Shown: positions 35,624-44,685 of the stretch, piece after piece | How positions within the stretch are numbered: the first letter of the stretch is position 1 | How the letters are laid out: the number at the start of each line of letters is the position of its first letter | Source: Halobacterium sp. KA-4 | GTDB taxonomy: Archaea > Halobacteriota > Halobacteria > Halobacteriales > Halobacteriaceae | DNA: 64,000 bases | Direction of reading: 5' to 3' | Assembly (NCBI RefSeq): GCF_021028995.1 | Contig: NZ_JAJJZG010000011.1 | Location: forward strand, 1-64,000 | The notes under the pieces: model-generated | Seen by the model: only the letters and a program-made list of their open reading frames with translations | What the model was told of the DNA's origin: nothing | The model's database searches: none | Program-made: the position numbers and the translations under genes

Positions 35624-36729
35624 GCGGCTTCGTCTTCGGGGAGAAGCCCATCCAGATCGAGTCCGGGGAGGGACCGTACGTCTACGACGACGACGAAAAC
35701 GAGTACCTCGACATGGGCGCGTCGTACGCGTGCGCGCCGGTCGGCCACTGCCACCCCGACGTGGTCGAAGCCGTCGAATCTCAGGCCAGCGACCTGCTGT
35801 TCGTACAGGGCTCGTACCCCACCGAGACGCGGACAGCGCTCTACGACCGCCTCGGCGACCTCGCGCCCGGCGAGCTGGACAACGTCTGGCTCTGCAATTC
35901 GGGGACCGAGGCGAACGAGGCGGCGCTGAAGTTCGCGCGCCACGCGACCGGCCGCGAGAAGGTCGTCGCGGCGAAGCGCGCGTTCCACGGCCGCACGCTC
36001 GGTGCGCTGGCGGCGACGTGGAAGCAGAAGTACCGCGAGGGGTTCGCAGTCCCCGAGCACGTGGAGTTCGTGGACTACGGTGACAGCGACGCGCTCGCCG
36101 AGGCCGTCGACGACGAGACGGCGGCGGTCATCCTCGAACCGATTCAGGGCGAGGGTGGCGTCCACCCCGCGCCCGAGGGCTACCTGCAGGCCGCCCGCGA
36201 CGCGTGCGACGAGACGGGCGCGGCGCTCGTCTTCGACGAGATTCAGACCGGGCTCGGGCGCACGGGCTCGCTGTGGGCGTGCGAGCAGGCCGGCGTCGTG
36301 CCGGACGCGCTCACCGTCGCGAAGGGGCTGGGCAGCGGCCTCCCCATCGGCGCGACGCTGGTCGCGGACTGGCTCGCCGAGGACAGTGGCGACCACGGCT
36401 CGACGTTCTCCGGCGGCCCCGTACCGTGCGCGGCAGCGCTCGCGACGCTCGACGTTCTGGAGGACGACCTCGCGGCGAACGCGGCGAGCGTCGGCGACTA
36501 CCTCCAAGAACAACTCGCAGAACTTCCAGTGCGGGACGTTCGCGGCGACGGCCTGATGATTGGCGTCGAGGTGAAACGGGGGGCGAACCGGGCGCTGCGC
36601 GCGCTCGCGATGAACCACGGGATTCTCGCGCTCCCCGCGGGACGGACCGTGGTGCGCCTCTTACCGCCGCTAACTGTCACCGAGTCCCACGCCGACCGCG
36701 TGGTCGACGCGCTCGCCGAGGAGCTATGA
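35620..36729 (+). CDS. argD: LysW-ornithine aminotransferase
   Basis: PLP-dependent class III aminotransferase forming LysW-bound ornithine from the semialdehyde. 369 residues. The cofactor Lys is in ALTVAKGLGSGLPIGA (near 235). Other PLP contacts are CNSGTEANEAALK and FDEIQTGLGRTG. The start overlaps argB and the stop overlaps argE. Members often accept several acyl-ornithine or acyl-lysine analogues. Confidence 0.95.
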   Translation: MSGFVFGEKPIQIESGEGPYVYDDDENEYLDMGASYACAPVGHCHPDVVEAVESQASDLLFVQGSYPTETRTALYDRLGDLAPGELDNVWLCNSGTEANEAALKFARHATGREKVVAAKRAFHGRTLGALAATWKQKYREGFAVPEHVEFVDYGDSDALAEAVDDETAAVILEPIQGEGGVHPAPEGYLQAARDACDETGAALVFDEIQTGLGRTGSLWACEQAGVVPDALTVAKGLGSGLPIGATLVADWLAEDSGDHGSTFSGGPVPCAAALATLDVLEDDLAANAASVGDYLQEQLAELPVRDVRGDGLMIGVEVKRGANRALRALAMNHGILALPAGRTVVRLLPPLTVTESHADRVVDALAEEL

Positions 36730-37736
36730 CCCCACGGGACCTGCTCCGCGACCTCGTCTCGACCCCCTCCGTTTCGGGTGCGGAATCCGAGGCTGCCGGC
36801 GTGCTCGTGGACTACTTCGAGAGCCACGGCCGCGAGGCGTGGACCGACGACGCCGGCAACGTCCGCGCGCCCGGCGACGACAGCGTGCTCCTCACGAGCC
36901 ACGTCGACACCGTCCCCGGCTACATCGACGTTCGCGTCGAAGATGGGGAACTCTGGGGCCGGGGCAGCGTTGACGCGACCGGGCCGCTGGCCGCGATGGC
37001 GGCGGCGAGCGTCGAGACCGGCGCGTCGTTCGCGGGCGTCGTCGAGGAAGAGACGACCTCGGCGGGCGCGCGCCACCTCGTCGAGGACCGCGCGGAGCCC
37101 GACGCCGTCGTGAACGGCGAGCCGTCGGGCTGGGACGCGCTGACGCTGGGCTACCGCGGGCTCGTCGCGGGCACCTACGAGGTCGCCACCGAGAGCGGCC
37201 ACTCCTCGCGGCCCGAGCCCAACGCGGTCCAGATTGCGACCGCGTGGACCGAGCGCGTGCGCGCGGCGTTCCCCGACGACGACACCGTCTTCGAGTCGGT
37301 GACCGTCAAGCCCGTCTCCTTTGACGGCGGGCTCGCCGAGGACGGGACGGCCGTCGAGGCGACCGTGGAGATGCAGTTCCGCCTGCCGCCCGGCACCACC
37401 GCCGACGACGTCCGCGAGACGGTCGCGGACTGCACGGAGGCTGGCTCGGTGACGTGGACGGAGTCGATTCCGCCCGTCATGGCGAGCCCGCGGACGCCCG
37501 TCGCGGGCGCGCTCCGTGCGGGCATCCGGGACGCGGGCAGCGACCCCACGCACCTCCGGAAGACCGGTACGAGCGACGCGAACATCTACGCAGGCGCGTG
37601 GGACTGCCCCGTCGCCACCTACGGCCCCGGGGACTCCAACCTGGACCACGCGCCCGACGAACGCATCGACCTCGCCGCCTTCGACCGTGGCGTCGACGTA
37701 CTCACCACCGCAGCAGACAGGCTATGCACTTCCTGA
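36726..37736 (+). CDS. argE: LysW-ornithine hydrolase (ArgE/LysK type)
   Basis: Releases ornithine from LysW, regenerating the carrier. 336 residues, M20-family di-metal peptidase: first metal ligands in LTSHVDTVPGY (near 60), bridging Asp in GRGSVDATGPL, catalytic Glu in VVEEETTSAGARH. The last 13 nt overlap argF, the longest overlap in the operon. This length and context match archaeal LysK more than bacterial acetylornithine deacetylase. Confidence 0.93.
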   Translation: MTPRDLLRDLVSTPSVSGAESEAAGVLVDYFESHGREAWTDDAGNVRAPGDDSVLLTSHVDTVPGYIDVRVEDGELWGRGSVDATGPLAAMAAASVETGASFAGVVEEETTSAGARHLVEDRAEPDAVVNGEPSGWDALTLGYRGLVAGTYEVATESGHSSRPEPNAVQIATAWTERVRAAFPDDDTVFESVTVKPVSFDGGLAEDGTAVEATVEMQFRLPPGTTADDVRETVADCTEAGSVTWTESIPPVMASPRTPVAGALRAGIRDAGSDPTHLRKTGTSDANIYAGAWDCPVATYGPGDSNLDHAPDERIDLAAFDRGVDVLTTAADRLCTS

Positions 37737-38605
37737 CAATCGACGACCTCACGACCGACGAACTGGCCGGCGTCGTAGACGACGCGGCCGCGTTGAAGCG
37801 CGCGCAAGCCGACGGCATGCCCCACGAAGCCCTCCCCGGGCGCTCGCTGGCGATGCTGTTCGAGAAACCGTCGACGCGAACCCGCGTGAGCTTCGAGGTG
37901 GGGATGACCCAGCTCGGCGGCCACGGCGTCTTCCTCGGCGACGACGACATCCAACTAGGCCGCGGCGAACCCGTCGCGGACACCGCCCGCGCGCTCGGCC
38001 GGTACGTCGACGCGGTGATGGCGCGCGTCTTCGACCACGACGACCTCGAGGAGATTGCCGCGCACGCCGACGCGCCGGTCGTGAACGGCCTCACCGACGA
38101 CGCCCACCCGTGTCAGGCGCTCGCGGACCTCCTGACGCTCCGGGAGGTCGTCGGCGACTCCGGGACCGTGGCGTGGGTCGGCGACGGCAACAACGTCGCG
38201 GCGTCGTTCACCGTCGGCGCGGCGATGATGGGCTACGACGTGCAAGTGGCGACGCCCGAGGAGTACGCGCTCGACGACTCCGTAATCGAACGCGCCGAGG
38301 AACACGGCGACGTGACCGTGACCACGGACCCCGAGGCAGCCACCGCGGACGCCGAAGTCGTCTACACGGACGTCTGGGTGAGCATGGGCCAGGAGAGCGA
38401 GCGCGAACAGCGCCTCGACGCCTTCGAGGGGTTCCAGGTCGACGACGACCTGCTCGGCGACGCCGCGTTCATGCACTGCCTGCCGGCGAACCGCGGCGAG
38501 GAGGTCACCGCCGACGTCATCGACGGCCCGCAGTCCGTCGTCTGGCAGCAGGCCGAGAACCGCCTGCACGCCCAGAAGGCGCTGCTCGTCGAACTCGTGG
38601 ACTGA
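37724..38605 (+). CDS. argF: Ornithine carbamoyltransferase
   Basis: Makes citrulline from ornithine and carbamoyl phosphate. 293 residues. The carbamoyl-phosphate loop is STRTRVSFE (near residue 47), the ornithine-binding elements are HPCQALADLLTL and VYTDVWVSMGQE, and the catalytic HCLPA is near 248. Last gene of the operon; its product feeds ArgG encoded 8 kb upstream. Confidence 0.96.
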   Translation: MHFLTIDDLTTDELAGVVDDAAALKRAQADGMPHEALPGRSLAMLFEKPSTRTRVSFEVGMTQLGGHGVFLGDDDIQLGRGEPVADTARALGRYVDAVMARVFDHDDLEEIAAHADAPVVNGLTDDAHPCQALADLLTLREVVGDSGTVAWVGDGNNVAASFTVGAAMMGYDVQVATPEEYALDDSVIERAEEHGDVTVTTDPEAATADAEVVYTDVWVSMGQESEREQRLDAFEGFQVDDDLLGDAAFMHCLPANRGEEVTADVIDGPQSVVWQQAENRLHAQKALLVELVD

Positions 38606-38650
38606 CACCTACCGCCACCTTTTCCGTCGCCGCCCGCGAGCGTGAGCGTG

Positions 38651-38815
38651 ATGCCCGACAGCGCCCTCCAGCAGCACGTCGACGTCGCGCTCGTCCTCCT
38701 CGGCGCCAACTTCCTGTTGTTGTTCGCGCTCGCGCTCGAATTCGTCCCCGGCGCCGCAGTCGGCGTCGCCGTGCTCACGGGGCTCGTCGGCTACGGCATG
38801 CTCCGGTCGGACTGA
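38651..38815 (+). CDS. 54-residue two-helix membrane protein
   Basis: ATG 38651 to TGA 38815. MPDSALQQHVD is followed by two hydrophobic stretches (VALVLLGANFLLLFALALEFV and GAAVGVAVLTGLVGYGM) and a short polar end LRSD. It lies 45 bp after argF and 60 bp before thrC on the same strand. Function unknown. Confidence 0.6.
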   Translation: MPDSALQQHVDVALVLLGANFLLLFALALEFVPGAAVGVAVLTGLVGYGMLRSD

Positions 38816-38875
38816 GCGCTGGCAAAAGCCGCAACACCCGCCCCGTATTTGTGTCTCCGTCACCGAGACGTGACC

Positions 38876-40123
38876 ATGACTGACCTCTCGCTGGGCGGCC
38901 CGACGCCCGACGTCGCCGACGACGGCGTCTGGCTGGCGTGCGTCGAGTGCGGCGACACCATCGCGCCGTTCGACGACGTGGTGTACGAGTGCCCGGACTG
39001 CGGCGGCCTGCTGGAAGCCCGCTACGCCGAGTACCCGACGTTCGACGAGTTCGCCGGCGACGGCGTCTGGCGATACTCAGCAGCACTCCCGTTCCCGGAG
39101 GGCGTCTCGATTCGCGAGGGGAACACGCCGCTGTACGACGTCCCCGAAATCGAGGCCGAGGCGGACGTCGCGGACCTCCGCGTGAAACACGAGGGCGCGA
39201 ACCCGACTGGCAGTTTCAAGGACCGCGGGATGACCGTCGGCGTGAAGGTCGCCGACCGGCTCGGCGTCGACCGACTCGCCTGCGCGTCCACGGGGAACAC
39301 GTCCGCGGCGCTGGCGGCGTACGGCGCTCGCGCGAACACGCCCGTGCTCGTCCTCCTCCCCGCCGGCAAGGTCGCCGCGGGGAAGGTCGCGCAGGCGGCG
39401 CTGCACGGCGCGCGCATCTGCGAGGTGGACGGCAACTTCGACGACTGCCTCGACGTCGTCGCGGAACTCGCCGACCGCGGGGAGGCGTACCTCCTCAACA
39501 GCCTGAACCCGTTCCGTCTGGAGGGCCAGAAGACCATCGGCCTCGAAATCCTGGAGCAGTCCCGTGACGCCCATGGCCACCTCCCGGACCGCATCGTGCT
39601 CCCGGTCGGGAACGCGGGGAACACGGCGGCGCTGTACAAGTGCTTCCGCGAACTCGTCGAAGCGGGCGAACTCGAGGAGTCCGAGATGCCGAAGCTCACG
39701 GGCGTGCAGGCCGAGGGCGCGGCGCCGATGGTCGAGGCCGTCGAGAAGGGGCGCGACTACGTCGAGCGCTGGGACGACGTGGAGACGCGGGCGACCGCCA
39801 TTCGCATCGGCAACCCCGTGAACGCGCCGAAGGCGCTTCCTGGCATCTACGACACGGGCGGCACGGCCGTCGCCGTCTCCGACGAGAAGATTACCGAGGC
39901 CCAGCGCATGCTCGCCGAGGACGGCGTCGGCGTGGAGCCGGCGTCAGCCGCGAGCGTCGCCGGCCTCCTGAAACTCCGCGAGCGCGGTGACATCGACGCC
40001 GACGAGCGCGTCGTCTGCCTCACCACGGGCCACCTCCTGAAGGACCCCGAGGCGGCCGCCGAAGCCGGCGGCAACACGACGCCCGTCCCCGCGGACGCGG
40101 ACGGCGTGCTGGACGCGCTATAA
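38876..40123 (+). CDS. thrC: Threonine synthase
   Basis: PLP enzyme converting phosphohomoserine to threonine. 415 residues from ATG 38876 (opening MTDLSLGGPTPD). An N-terminal zinc-ribbon-like segment (LACVECGDTI...YECPDCGG) is followed by the PLP Lys in NPTGSFKDRGMT (near 113) and the phosphate loop PVGNAGNTAAL. The ribbon is common in archaeal threonine synthases. Convergent with the thioesterase gene, 6 bp apart. Confidence 0.94.
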   Translation: MTDLSLGGPTPDVADDGVWLACVECGDTIAPFDDVVYECPDCGGLLEARYAEYPTFDEFAGDGVWRYSAALPFPEGVSIREGNTPLYDVPEIEAEADVADLRVKHEGANPTGSFKDRGMTVGVKVADRLGVDRLACASTGNTSAALAAYGARANTPVLVLLPAGKVAAGKVAQAALHGARICEVDGNFDDCLDVVAELADRGEAYLLNSLNPFRLEGQKTIGLEILEQSRDAHGHLPDRIVLPVGNAGNTAALYKCFRELVEAGELEESEMPKLTGVQAEGAAPMVEAVEKGRDYVERWDDVETRATAIRIGNPVNAPKALPGIYDTGGTAVAVSDEKITEAQRMLAEDGVGVEPASAASVAGLLKLRERGDIDADERVVCLTTGHLLKDPEAAAEAGGNTTPVPADADGVLDAL

Positions 40124-40129
40124 CTGTTC

Positions 40130-40573
40130 TCAGTCGGTTCCTTCGCTGGCGAGCGCTTCCTGTTCGAGCCGACGGTCCCGGTCCGTCTCGACGGTTAATT
40201 CGGGCACTGTCGTCGGTTTCATCGCCTCGTCGACGGCGACGAACACGAAGTGCGAACTCGTCGTCTGCTCGGTCTCCCCAGTTCTTGGGTCCTCGCGGAA
40301 CGCCCGCAAGCGGACGCGCACGCTGCTCGTCCCGGCGTCGTAGGCGTAGGACTCGATGGCGCAGATGTCGCCCTGCGGAATCGGGCGCTCGAAGTCGAGG
40401 CCGTTGATGCGCGCGGTGACGCACGTCGACCCCGCGAGCCGCATCGCGGACATCGCACCCACCTCGTCCATCCACTTCACGACGTTCCCGCCGTGCGCTG
40501 ACGCGTAGTTGTTCGTGTCGTCGGGCTGGACGCGCACGCGGTTCTCGATGTACGTCTCCGAAACTGTCGGCAC
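40130..40573 (-). CDS. Acyl-CoA thioesterase (hotdog fold)
   Basis: 147 residues from GTG 40573. Single hotdog domain with the pattern NNYASAHGGNVVKWMDEVGAMSAMRLAG. The Asn/Asp-HGG...E active region matches the YciA/BACH-type thioesterases, and TARINGLDFERPIPQGD is the second conserved block. Hydrolyses acyl-CoA esters; the chain-length preference is not predictable. It lies 32 bp downstream of serA on the same strand. Confidence 0.88.
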   Translation of the reverse strand: MPTVSETYIENRVRVQPDDTNNYASAHGGNVVKWMDEVGAMSAMRLAGSTCVTARINGLDFERPIPQGDICAIESYAYDAGTSSVRVRLRAFREDPRTGETEQTTSSHFVFVAVDEAMKPTTVPELTVETDRDRRLEQEALASEGTD

Positions 40574-40605
40574 GAACGAACGGGCGGGCCGACGGGAGAA
40601 AAGGG

Positions 40606-42189
40606 TTACTCGCTGTTCAGCTCGATGTTGTGGACGTCGATGATGCGCTCGTCCGCGAGCAGTTCGTCGAGCGCTTCCTCGGGGACCGTGGAGTCGAGGT
40701 TGTAGACGGTGAGCGCCTCGCCGCCGATGGTCTCACGGGCGTTGAACATCCCCGCGATGTTGACGTCGGCGTCGCCGAGCACGGTGCCGATGAAGCCGAT
40801 GACGCCGGGCTCGTCCTTGTTACGCGCGGCGAGCATGTGGCCGTGCGGGACGGCGTCGACGCGATAGCCGTCGATTTTCACGAGGCGGGGGTCGTCGCCT
40901 GCGAACAGCGTGCCGGAGACGGTGAGGTCCTCGTCGCTGTTCCCGACCGTGACCGAGACGAGACTCTGGAAGTCCTCGCTCTGTCGGGTCTTGGACTCGG
41001 TGACGTCGATGCCGCGCTCCTCGGCGACTCGGGGCGCGTTGACGGCGTTGACCTGCCACTCTAGCGGGTCGAAGACACCCTTCTGCGCGCTCGCGGTGAC
41101 GAGTTCGAGGTCCTCCTCGGCGATGTCGCCCTCGTAGCTGACTTCGACGCGCTCGATGCGGCCGTCGAACAGCTGGGCGGCGACTTTGCCCGCAGTTTCG
41201 GCGAGGCCGATGTACGGCTCGATGCGGCCGAACGAGCTCTCGTCGACGCTCGGCGCGTTCAGGGCGTTCAGCACGGGTTCGTCGTTCAGCGCGGCGACGA
41301 CCTGGTCGGCGGTCGAGGTGGCGACGTGCTCTTGGGCAGCCTGCGTGGACGCGCCGAGGTGCGGCGTCACGACGATGTCCTCGACGTCCAGCAGCGGCGA
41401 GTCCTCGGGGAGCGGCTCCTCGGCGAACACGTCGAGCGCGGCGCCCGCGAGCACGCCGTCCTCGACGGCGTCGGCGAGCGCGTCCTCGTCGACGACGCCG
41501 CCGCGTGCGACGTTGACGACGTAGCCGTCTTCGAGCTGGGCGAACTCGTCCTCGCCGAGCAGTCCCTCCGTCTCGTCGGTGAGCGGGACGTGGACGGTGA
41601 CGAAGTCCGCGCGCTCGATGCACTCGTCGAATTCGACGAGGTCGGCGCCGAGCTGTTCGGCGCGCTCCTCGCCGATGTACGGGTCGTAGGCGACGAGGTC
41701 CATGCCGAGGCCGCCGAGGCGCTTGGCGACCTCCTGGCCGACGCGCCCGAGGCCGACGACGCCGAGGGTCTTCCCGTTGAGTTCCGTGCCGAGGAACTCG
41801 CCTTTCGCCCACTCGCCGTCCTTGAGGCGGCCGTGAGCCTGGGGGATGGAGCGCGCGGCGGCGAACGCCATCGCGACGCTGTGCTCGGCGGCCGCGCGGA
41901 CGTTGCCCTCGGGGGCGTTCGCGACGATGACGCCGTGCTCGGTGGCGGCGTCGATGTCGATGTTGTCCACGCCGATGCCGGCGCGCCCGACGATGACGAG
42001 GTCGTCGGCGGCGTCGAACACTTCTTCGGTGACTTCGGTGCCGGAGCGGACGATGAGGCCGTGGGCGTCGCTGACGGCGTCGAGGAGCGCGTCGCCCTCT
42101 ACGTCGTAGGCGGTTTCGACGTCGTGGCCCGCCTCGCGGAGTCGGTCGAGGCCGGCGTCCGCGATGGGGTCCGTGACGAGTACCTTCAT
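40606..42189 (-). CDS. serA: D-3-phosphoglycerate dehydrogenase
   Basis: First step of serine synthesis, oxidising 3-phosphoglycerate with NAD. 527 residues, the long form. The Rossmann motif GVVGLGRVGQEVAKRL begins near 142. Catalytic Arg/Glu/His lie in NVARGGVVDEDAL, ALDVFAEEPLPEDSPL and TPHLGASTQAA. An intervening domain and a C-terminal ACT domain (HMLAARNKDEPGVIGFIGTVLG) suggest serine feedback. serB is 1 kb away on the other strand. Confidence 0.96.
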   Translation of the reverse strand: MKVLVTDPIADAGLDRLREAGHDVETAYDVEGDALLDAVSDAHGLIVRSGTEVTEEVFDAADDLVIVGRAGIGVDNIDIDAATEHGVIVANAPEGNVRAAAEHSVAMAFAAARSIPQAHGRLKDGEWAKGEFLGTELNGKTLGVVGLGRVGQEVAKRLGGLGMDLVAYDPYIGEERAEQLGADLVEFDECIERADFVTVHVPLTDETEGLLGEDEFAQLEDGYVVNVARGGVVDEDALADAVEDGVLAGAALDVFAEEPLPEDSPLLDVEDIVVTPHLGASTQAAQEHVATSTADQVVAALNDEPVLNALNAPSVDESSFGRIEPYIGLAETAGKVAAQLFDGRIERVEVSYEGDIAEEDLELVTASAQKGVFDPLEWQVNAVNAPRVAEERGIDVTESKTRQSEDFQSLVSVTVGNSDEDLTVSGTLFAGDDPRLVKIDGYRVDAVPHGHMLAARNKDEPGVIGFIGTVLGDADVNIAGMFNARETIGGEALTVYNLDSTVPEEALDELLADERIIDVHNIELNSE

Positions 42190-42407
42190 GCGAAGTCGGT
42201 CGGTTCACTCGCGGATAAGCGTTTCCGCACGTGCACGAATTGTCGGTGGTTCACGCACCACCAGAATGAGCAAGTACGTGTAATATCACGCCGCGGGAAG
42301 TGGACGTTTGCCCACGCCCGCGTCCGAATCCGGCGGGGCTTGCCGGACTCGGGGGATTCAGTTGCCGGCCCCCGGAGGCTATACGGCGAGCGCGCGACGG
42401 CAGACAC

Positions 42408-43199
42408 ATGCCCGAGTCACAACCGACGAACCAGTTGCGCGAGCGCGTCCAAGACGGCGGTGTCGCCGTCGGCGTGCTCGACTCGACGTACAGCCCGACG
42501 CTCGTGGAGTTCTACGGCGAACTCGGCGTGGACTTCGTGTGGCTGGACTTCGAGCACGGCGGCCCCGACCCGTGGGACGGCCCGAGCGTCGAGAACCTCC
42601 TGCGAGCGGCCGAACGCACGGGCGTCGAACTGCTCGTGCGGCTGCCCGACACGGAGCCGACGCTCGTGCGGAAGGCCCTCGACCTCGGCGTCCGGAACGT
42701 CTTCCTGCCGCGCGTCGAGACCGCCGCGGAGGTCGAGGCCGCCGTGAAGTCCGCACGCTTCGAGCACGACGGCGACCCCGGGAACCGGGGACTGGGGTCG
42801 CCGCGGGCGCGCCGCTGGGGGCTCGGCGAGGACTACGTCGCCCACGAGGACCGCGAGACGATGGTCGGCACCACCATCGAGACCCGGGAAGCCGTCGAGA
42901 ACATCGACGAGATTCTCGCCGTCCCCGAACTCGGCTTCGTCTTCCTCGGGCCGCTGGACCTCTCGGTCGCGTACGGCCACCCCGGGGAAGTCGACCACCC
43001 GGACGTGCAGGAGGCCGTCGAGGAGGTCCGCGCGGCGGCCGTCGACGCCGGCGTCCCGGTCGGCGGGCTCGCGTTCGGGATGGACGACGCCGCGGCGAAA
43101 GCCGAGAACGGCTACCAGATGCTGAACCTCGGCAGCACCACTGGTGCCATTAAGGAGGTCGTCTCGGGCTGGCTCGACGAGTTCGGCACGCGCGAGTAA
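42408..43199 (+). CDS. HpcH/HpaI-family aldolase
   Basis: 263 residues from ATG 42408. TIM-barrel class II aldolase of the HpcH/HpaI family. It has the metal/substrate elements VWLDFEHGGPDPWD, FLPRVETAAEVEAAV and GFVFLGPLDLSVAYG (usual G..DL). It would cleave or form 2-keto-3-hydroxy acids such as 4-hydroxy-2-oxo-diacids or 2-keto-3-deoxy sugars. It sits between serA and serB, but a role in serine metabolism is not established. An upstream frame from 42300 is rejected as non-protein-like. Confidence 0.88.
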   Translation: MPESQPTNQLRERVQDGGVAVGVLDSTYSPTLVEFYGELGVDFVWLDFEHGGPDPWDGPSVENLLRAAERTGVELLVRLPDTEPTLVRKALDLGVRNVFLPRVETAAEVEAAVKSARFEHDGDPGNRGLGSPRARRWGLGEDYVAHEDRETMVGTTIETREAVENIDEILAVPELGFVFLGPLDLSVAYGHPGEVDHPDVQEAVEEVRAAAVDAGVPVGGLAFGMDDAAAKAENGYQMLNLGSTTGAIKEVVSGWLDEFGTRE

Positions 43200-43250
43200 C
43201 GTCTGCCAGAGGAGCGACGCTTTTCCCTGCCCGTCGCCTAGGCCGCGCTA

Positions 43251-43886
43251 ATGACGCTCGTCGCGTTCGACTTCGACGGCACGCTCGCGGACTCGGAGAT
43301 GATGGACCGCCTCGCCGCCCACCACGGCGTCGGTGACGAAGTGTCCAGTATCACCGAGCGCGCGATGCGCGGGGAGCTCTCCTATGCCGAGAGCCTCCGC
43401 GAGCGCGCCAGCCTCGTCGGTGGCCTCTCCTCGACGGACGCCGCCGACGTGTACAGCGACGTCCGCCTGCGGGACGGCGCGGGCGAACTGCTCGGGAAAC
43501 TCTCGGACGACGGCGTCCGCGTCGTCGTGCTCACGGGCGGGTTCGGGCCCGGCGTGGAGGCCGCGCTCGACGCCGCGGGTGTGACCGTCGACCGCGTCGT
43601 CGCCAACAGTCTGCCGGAGGCCGACGGCGAACTCACGGGCGACGTGGAGGGCCCGCTCATCGAGGGGACGAAAGACGACGCGCTCGTGGACATCTGTGCC
43701 GAGTTCGGTGTGGACGTGGCGGACTCCGTGGCCGTCGGTGACGGTGCCAACGACGCGCCGATGCTCGACGAGGCCGGCTGCGGCGTCGGCTTCCAGCCGA
43801 AACCCGGCGTGGAGGAGCACTGCGACACGGTCGTCGCGTCGATGGCGGAATTAGAGGCGCTGCTGCGCGAGCGGAAGGTTCTGTAA
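43251..43886 (+). CDS. serB: Phosphoserine phosphatase (HAD family)
   Basis: Final step of serine synthesis. 211 residues, HAD superfamily: motif I FDFDGTLADSEMMD (near residue 6), motif II VLTGGF, and motif III/IV GDGANDAPMLDEAGCGVGF. The cap and length match SerB. Followed directly by a run of hairpins from 43887. Broader HAD phosphatase activity cannot be excluded, but serA nearby supports the role. Confidence 0.92.
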   Translation: MTLVAFDFDGTLADSEMMDRLAAHHGVGDEVSSITERAMRGELSYAESLRERASLVGGLSSTDAADVYSDVRLRDGAGELLGKLSDDGVRVVVLTGGFGPGVEAALDAAGVTVDRVVANSLPEADGELTGDVEGPLIEGTKDDALVDICAEFGVDVADSVAVGDGANDAPMLDEAGCGVGFQPKPGVEEHCDTVVASMAELEALLRERKVL

Positions 43887-44030
43887 GGGATAGAACCGCC
43901 CGCAGGTGCTGCGGGCGAAGGGATTCCGCGTACCTCGTTGAAGCGTGTGACGAGAAACCCGCGACGGGTGGAGTCGCGGGGTTTCCCGGGCCGGACGGCC
44001 AGGGCACACTGAGCGATACCGACCCGGGCG
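43887..44030 (+). ncRNA. Candidate structured RNA or 3' UTR after serB
   Basis: Four successive hairpins begin 10 nt after the serB stop: CGCCCGCAG/CTGCGGGCG (43897-43917), CTCGT/ACGAG (43934-43954), AAACCCGCGAC/GTCGCGGGGTTT with one bulge (43955-43984), and GGCC-GGAC-GGCC (43989-44000). CCCGGG at 43985 may pair with CCCGGG at 44023 as an outer stem. It has no coding frame of interest. It could be a small RNA, a serB 3' UTR, or a decayed omega-RNA end of an IS200/IS605 element. None of these is proven. Confidence 0.4.
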
Positions 44031-44121
44031 ACTTCCGCTACACCCCTCTCACTCTTGCTTAATTGGTCGTTAAGGTCGCTTTCCTCACGTGATTGGCGGC
44101 GCGTCGGCAACGGAAGGTTGA

Positions 44122-44685
44122 TTGGCTGAAACGACAAATCGAGGGGTAGTGGCGGCCGACAAACCGGACACGGACGAACTCCCCGAGACCGACATCCACG
44201 ACGTCCTCCGCAACGACCGGCGGCGCATGGTCATCGAACTGCTCGGCGACGCCGAAGAGCCGGTGACCGCGCGGGAGCTCTCGGAAGTCATCGCGGCGCG
44301 GGAGACCGGCGAGGAGCCACCGCCCCGCAACGTCCGACAGAGCGTCTACATCTCGCTCCAACAGACCCACCTGCCGAAGCTCGCGGAGCTCGGCATCGTG
44401 GAGTACGACGAACAGACCAAGGAAGTGCGGCCCGCGGAGAACGCGCCCGCGGTCGGCGTCTACATGGAGGTCGTCCCGAAGTACGGCCTCTCGTACGCCG
44501 AGTACTACGCCGCGCTGGGCGTGCTCGGCGCGCTCCTCGTGACTGCGGCCGAAGTCGGCGTCCCGGGCGTGAGCGCGGTGGGCGCGAGCGTCTGGGCAGT
44601 CGCCGTCTTCGCCGTGCTCGTGGCGTCCGCGGCGTACCAGACGTACAGCCAGCGGAGCACGCTCGTCCACCGACTGCGGGACTGA
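44122..44685 (+). CDS. DUF7344-type winged-helix membrane regulator
   Basis: 187 residues. The N-terminal half is a winged helix resembling haloarchaeal DUF7344 proteins (DIHDVLRNDRRRMVIELL, VTARELSEVIAARE, VYISLQQTHLPKLAELGIVEYD). The C-terminus has two hydrophobic helices (near 130-175), so a membrane-tethered transcription regulator is likely. The TTG at 44122 follows a GGAAGG stretch; GTG 44149 is an alternative start. TTAATT/GTTAAGG boxes upstream are promoter candidates. Convergent with metY, stop to stop. Confidence 0.75.
   Translation: MAETTNRGVVAADKPDTDELPETDIHDVLRNDRRRMVIELLGDAEEPVTARELSEVIAARETGEEPPPRNVRQSVYISLQQTHLPKLAELGIVEYDEQTKEVRPAENAPAVGVYMEVVPKYGLSYAEYYAALGVLGALLVTAAEVGVPGVSAVGASVWAVAVFAVLVASAAYQTYSQRSTLVHRLRD

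Noticed and set aside
42190-42407. Possible small gene or RNA between serA and the HpcH aldolase
   Set aside because: Several short GC-rich inverted repeats are present, but no frame with start, promoter spacing and protein-like composition was found, and no extended fold.
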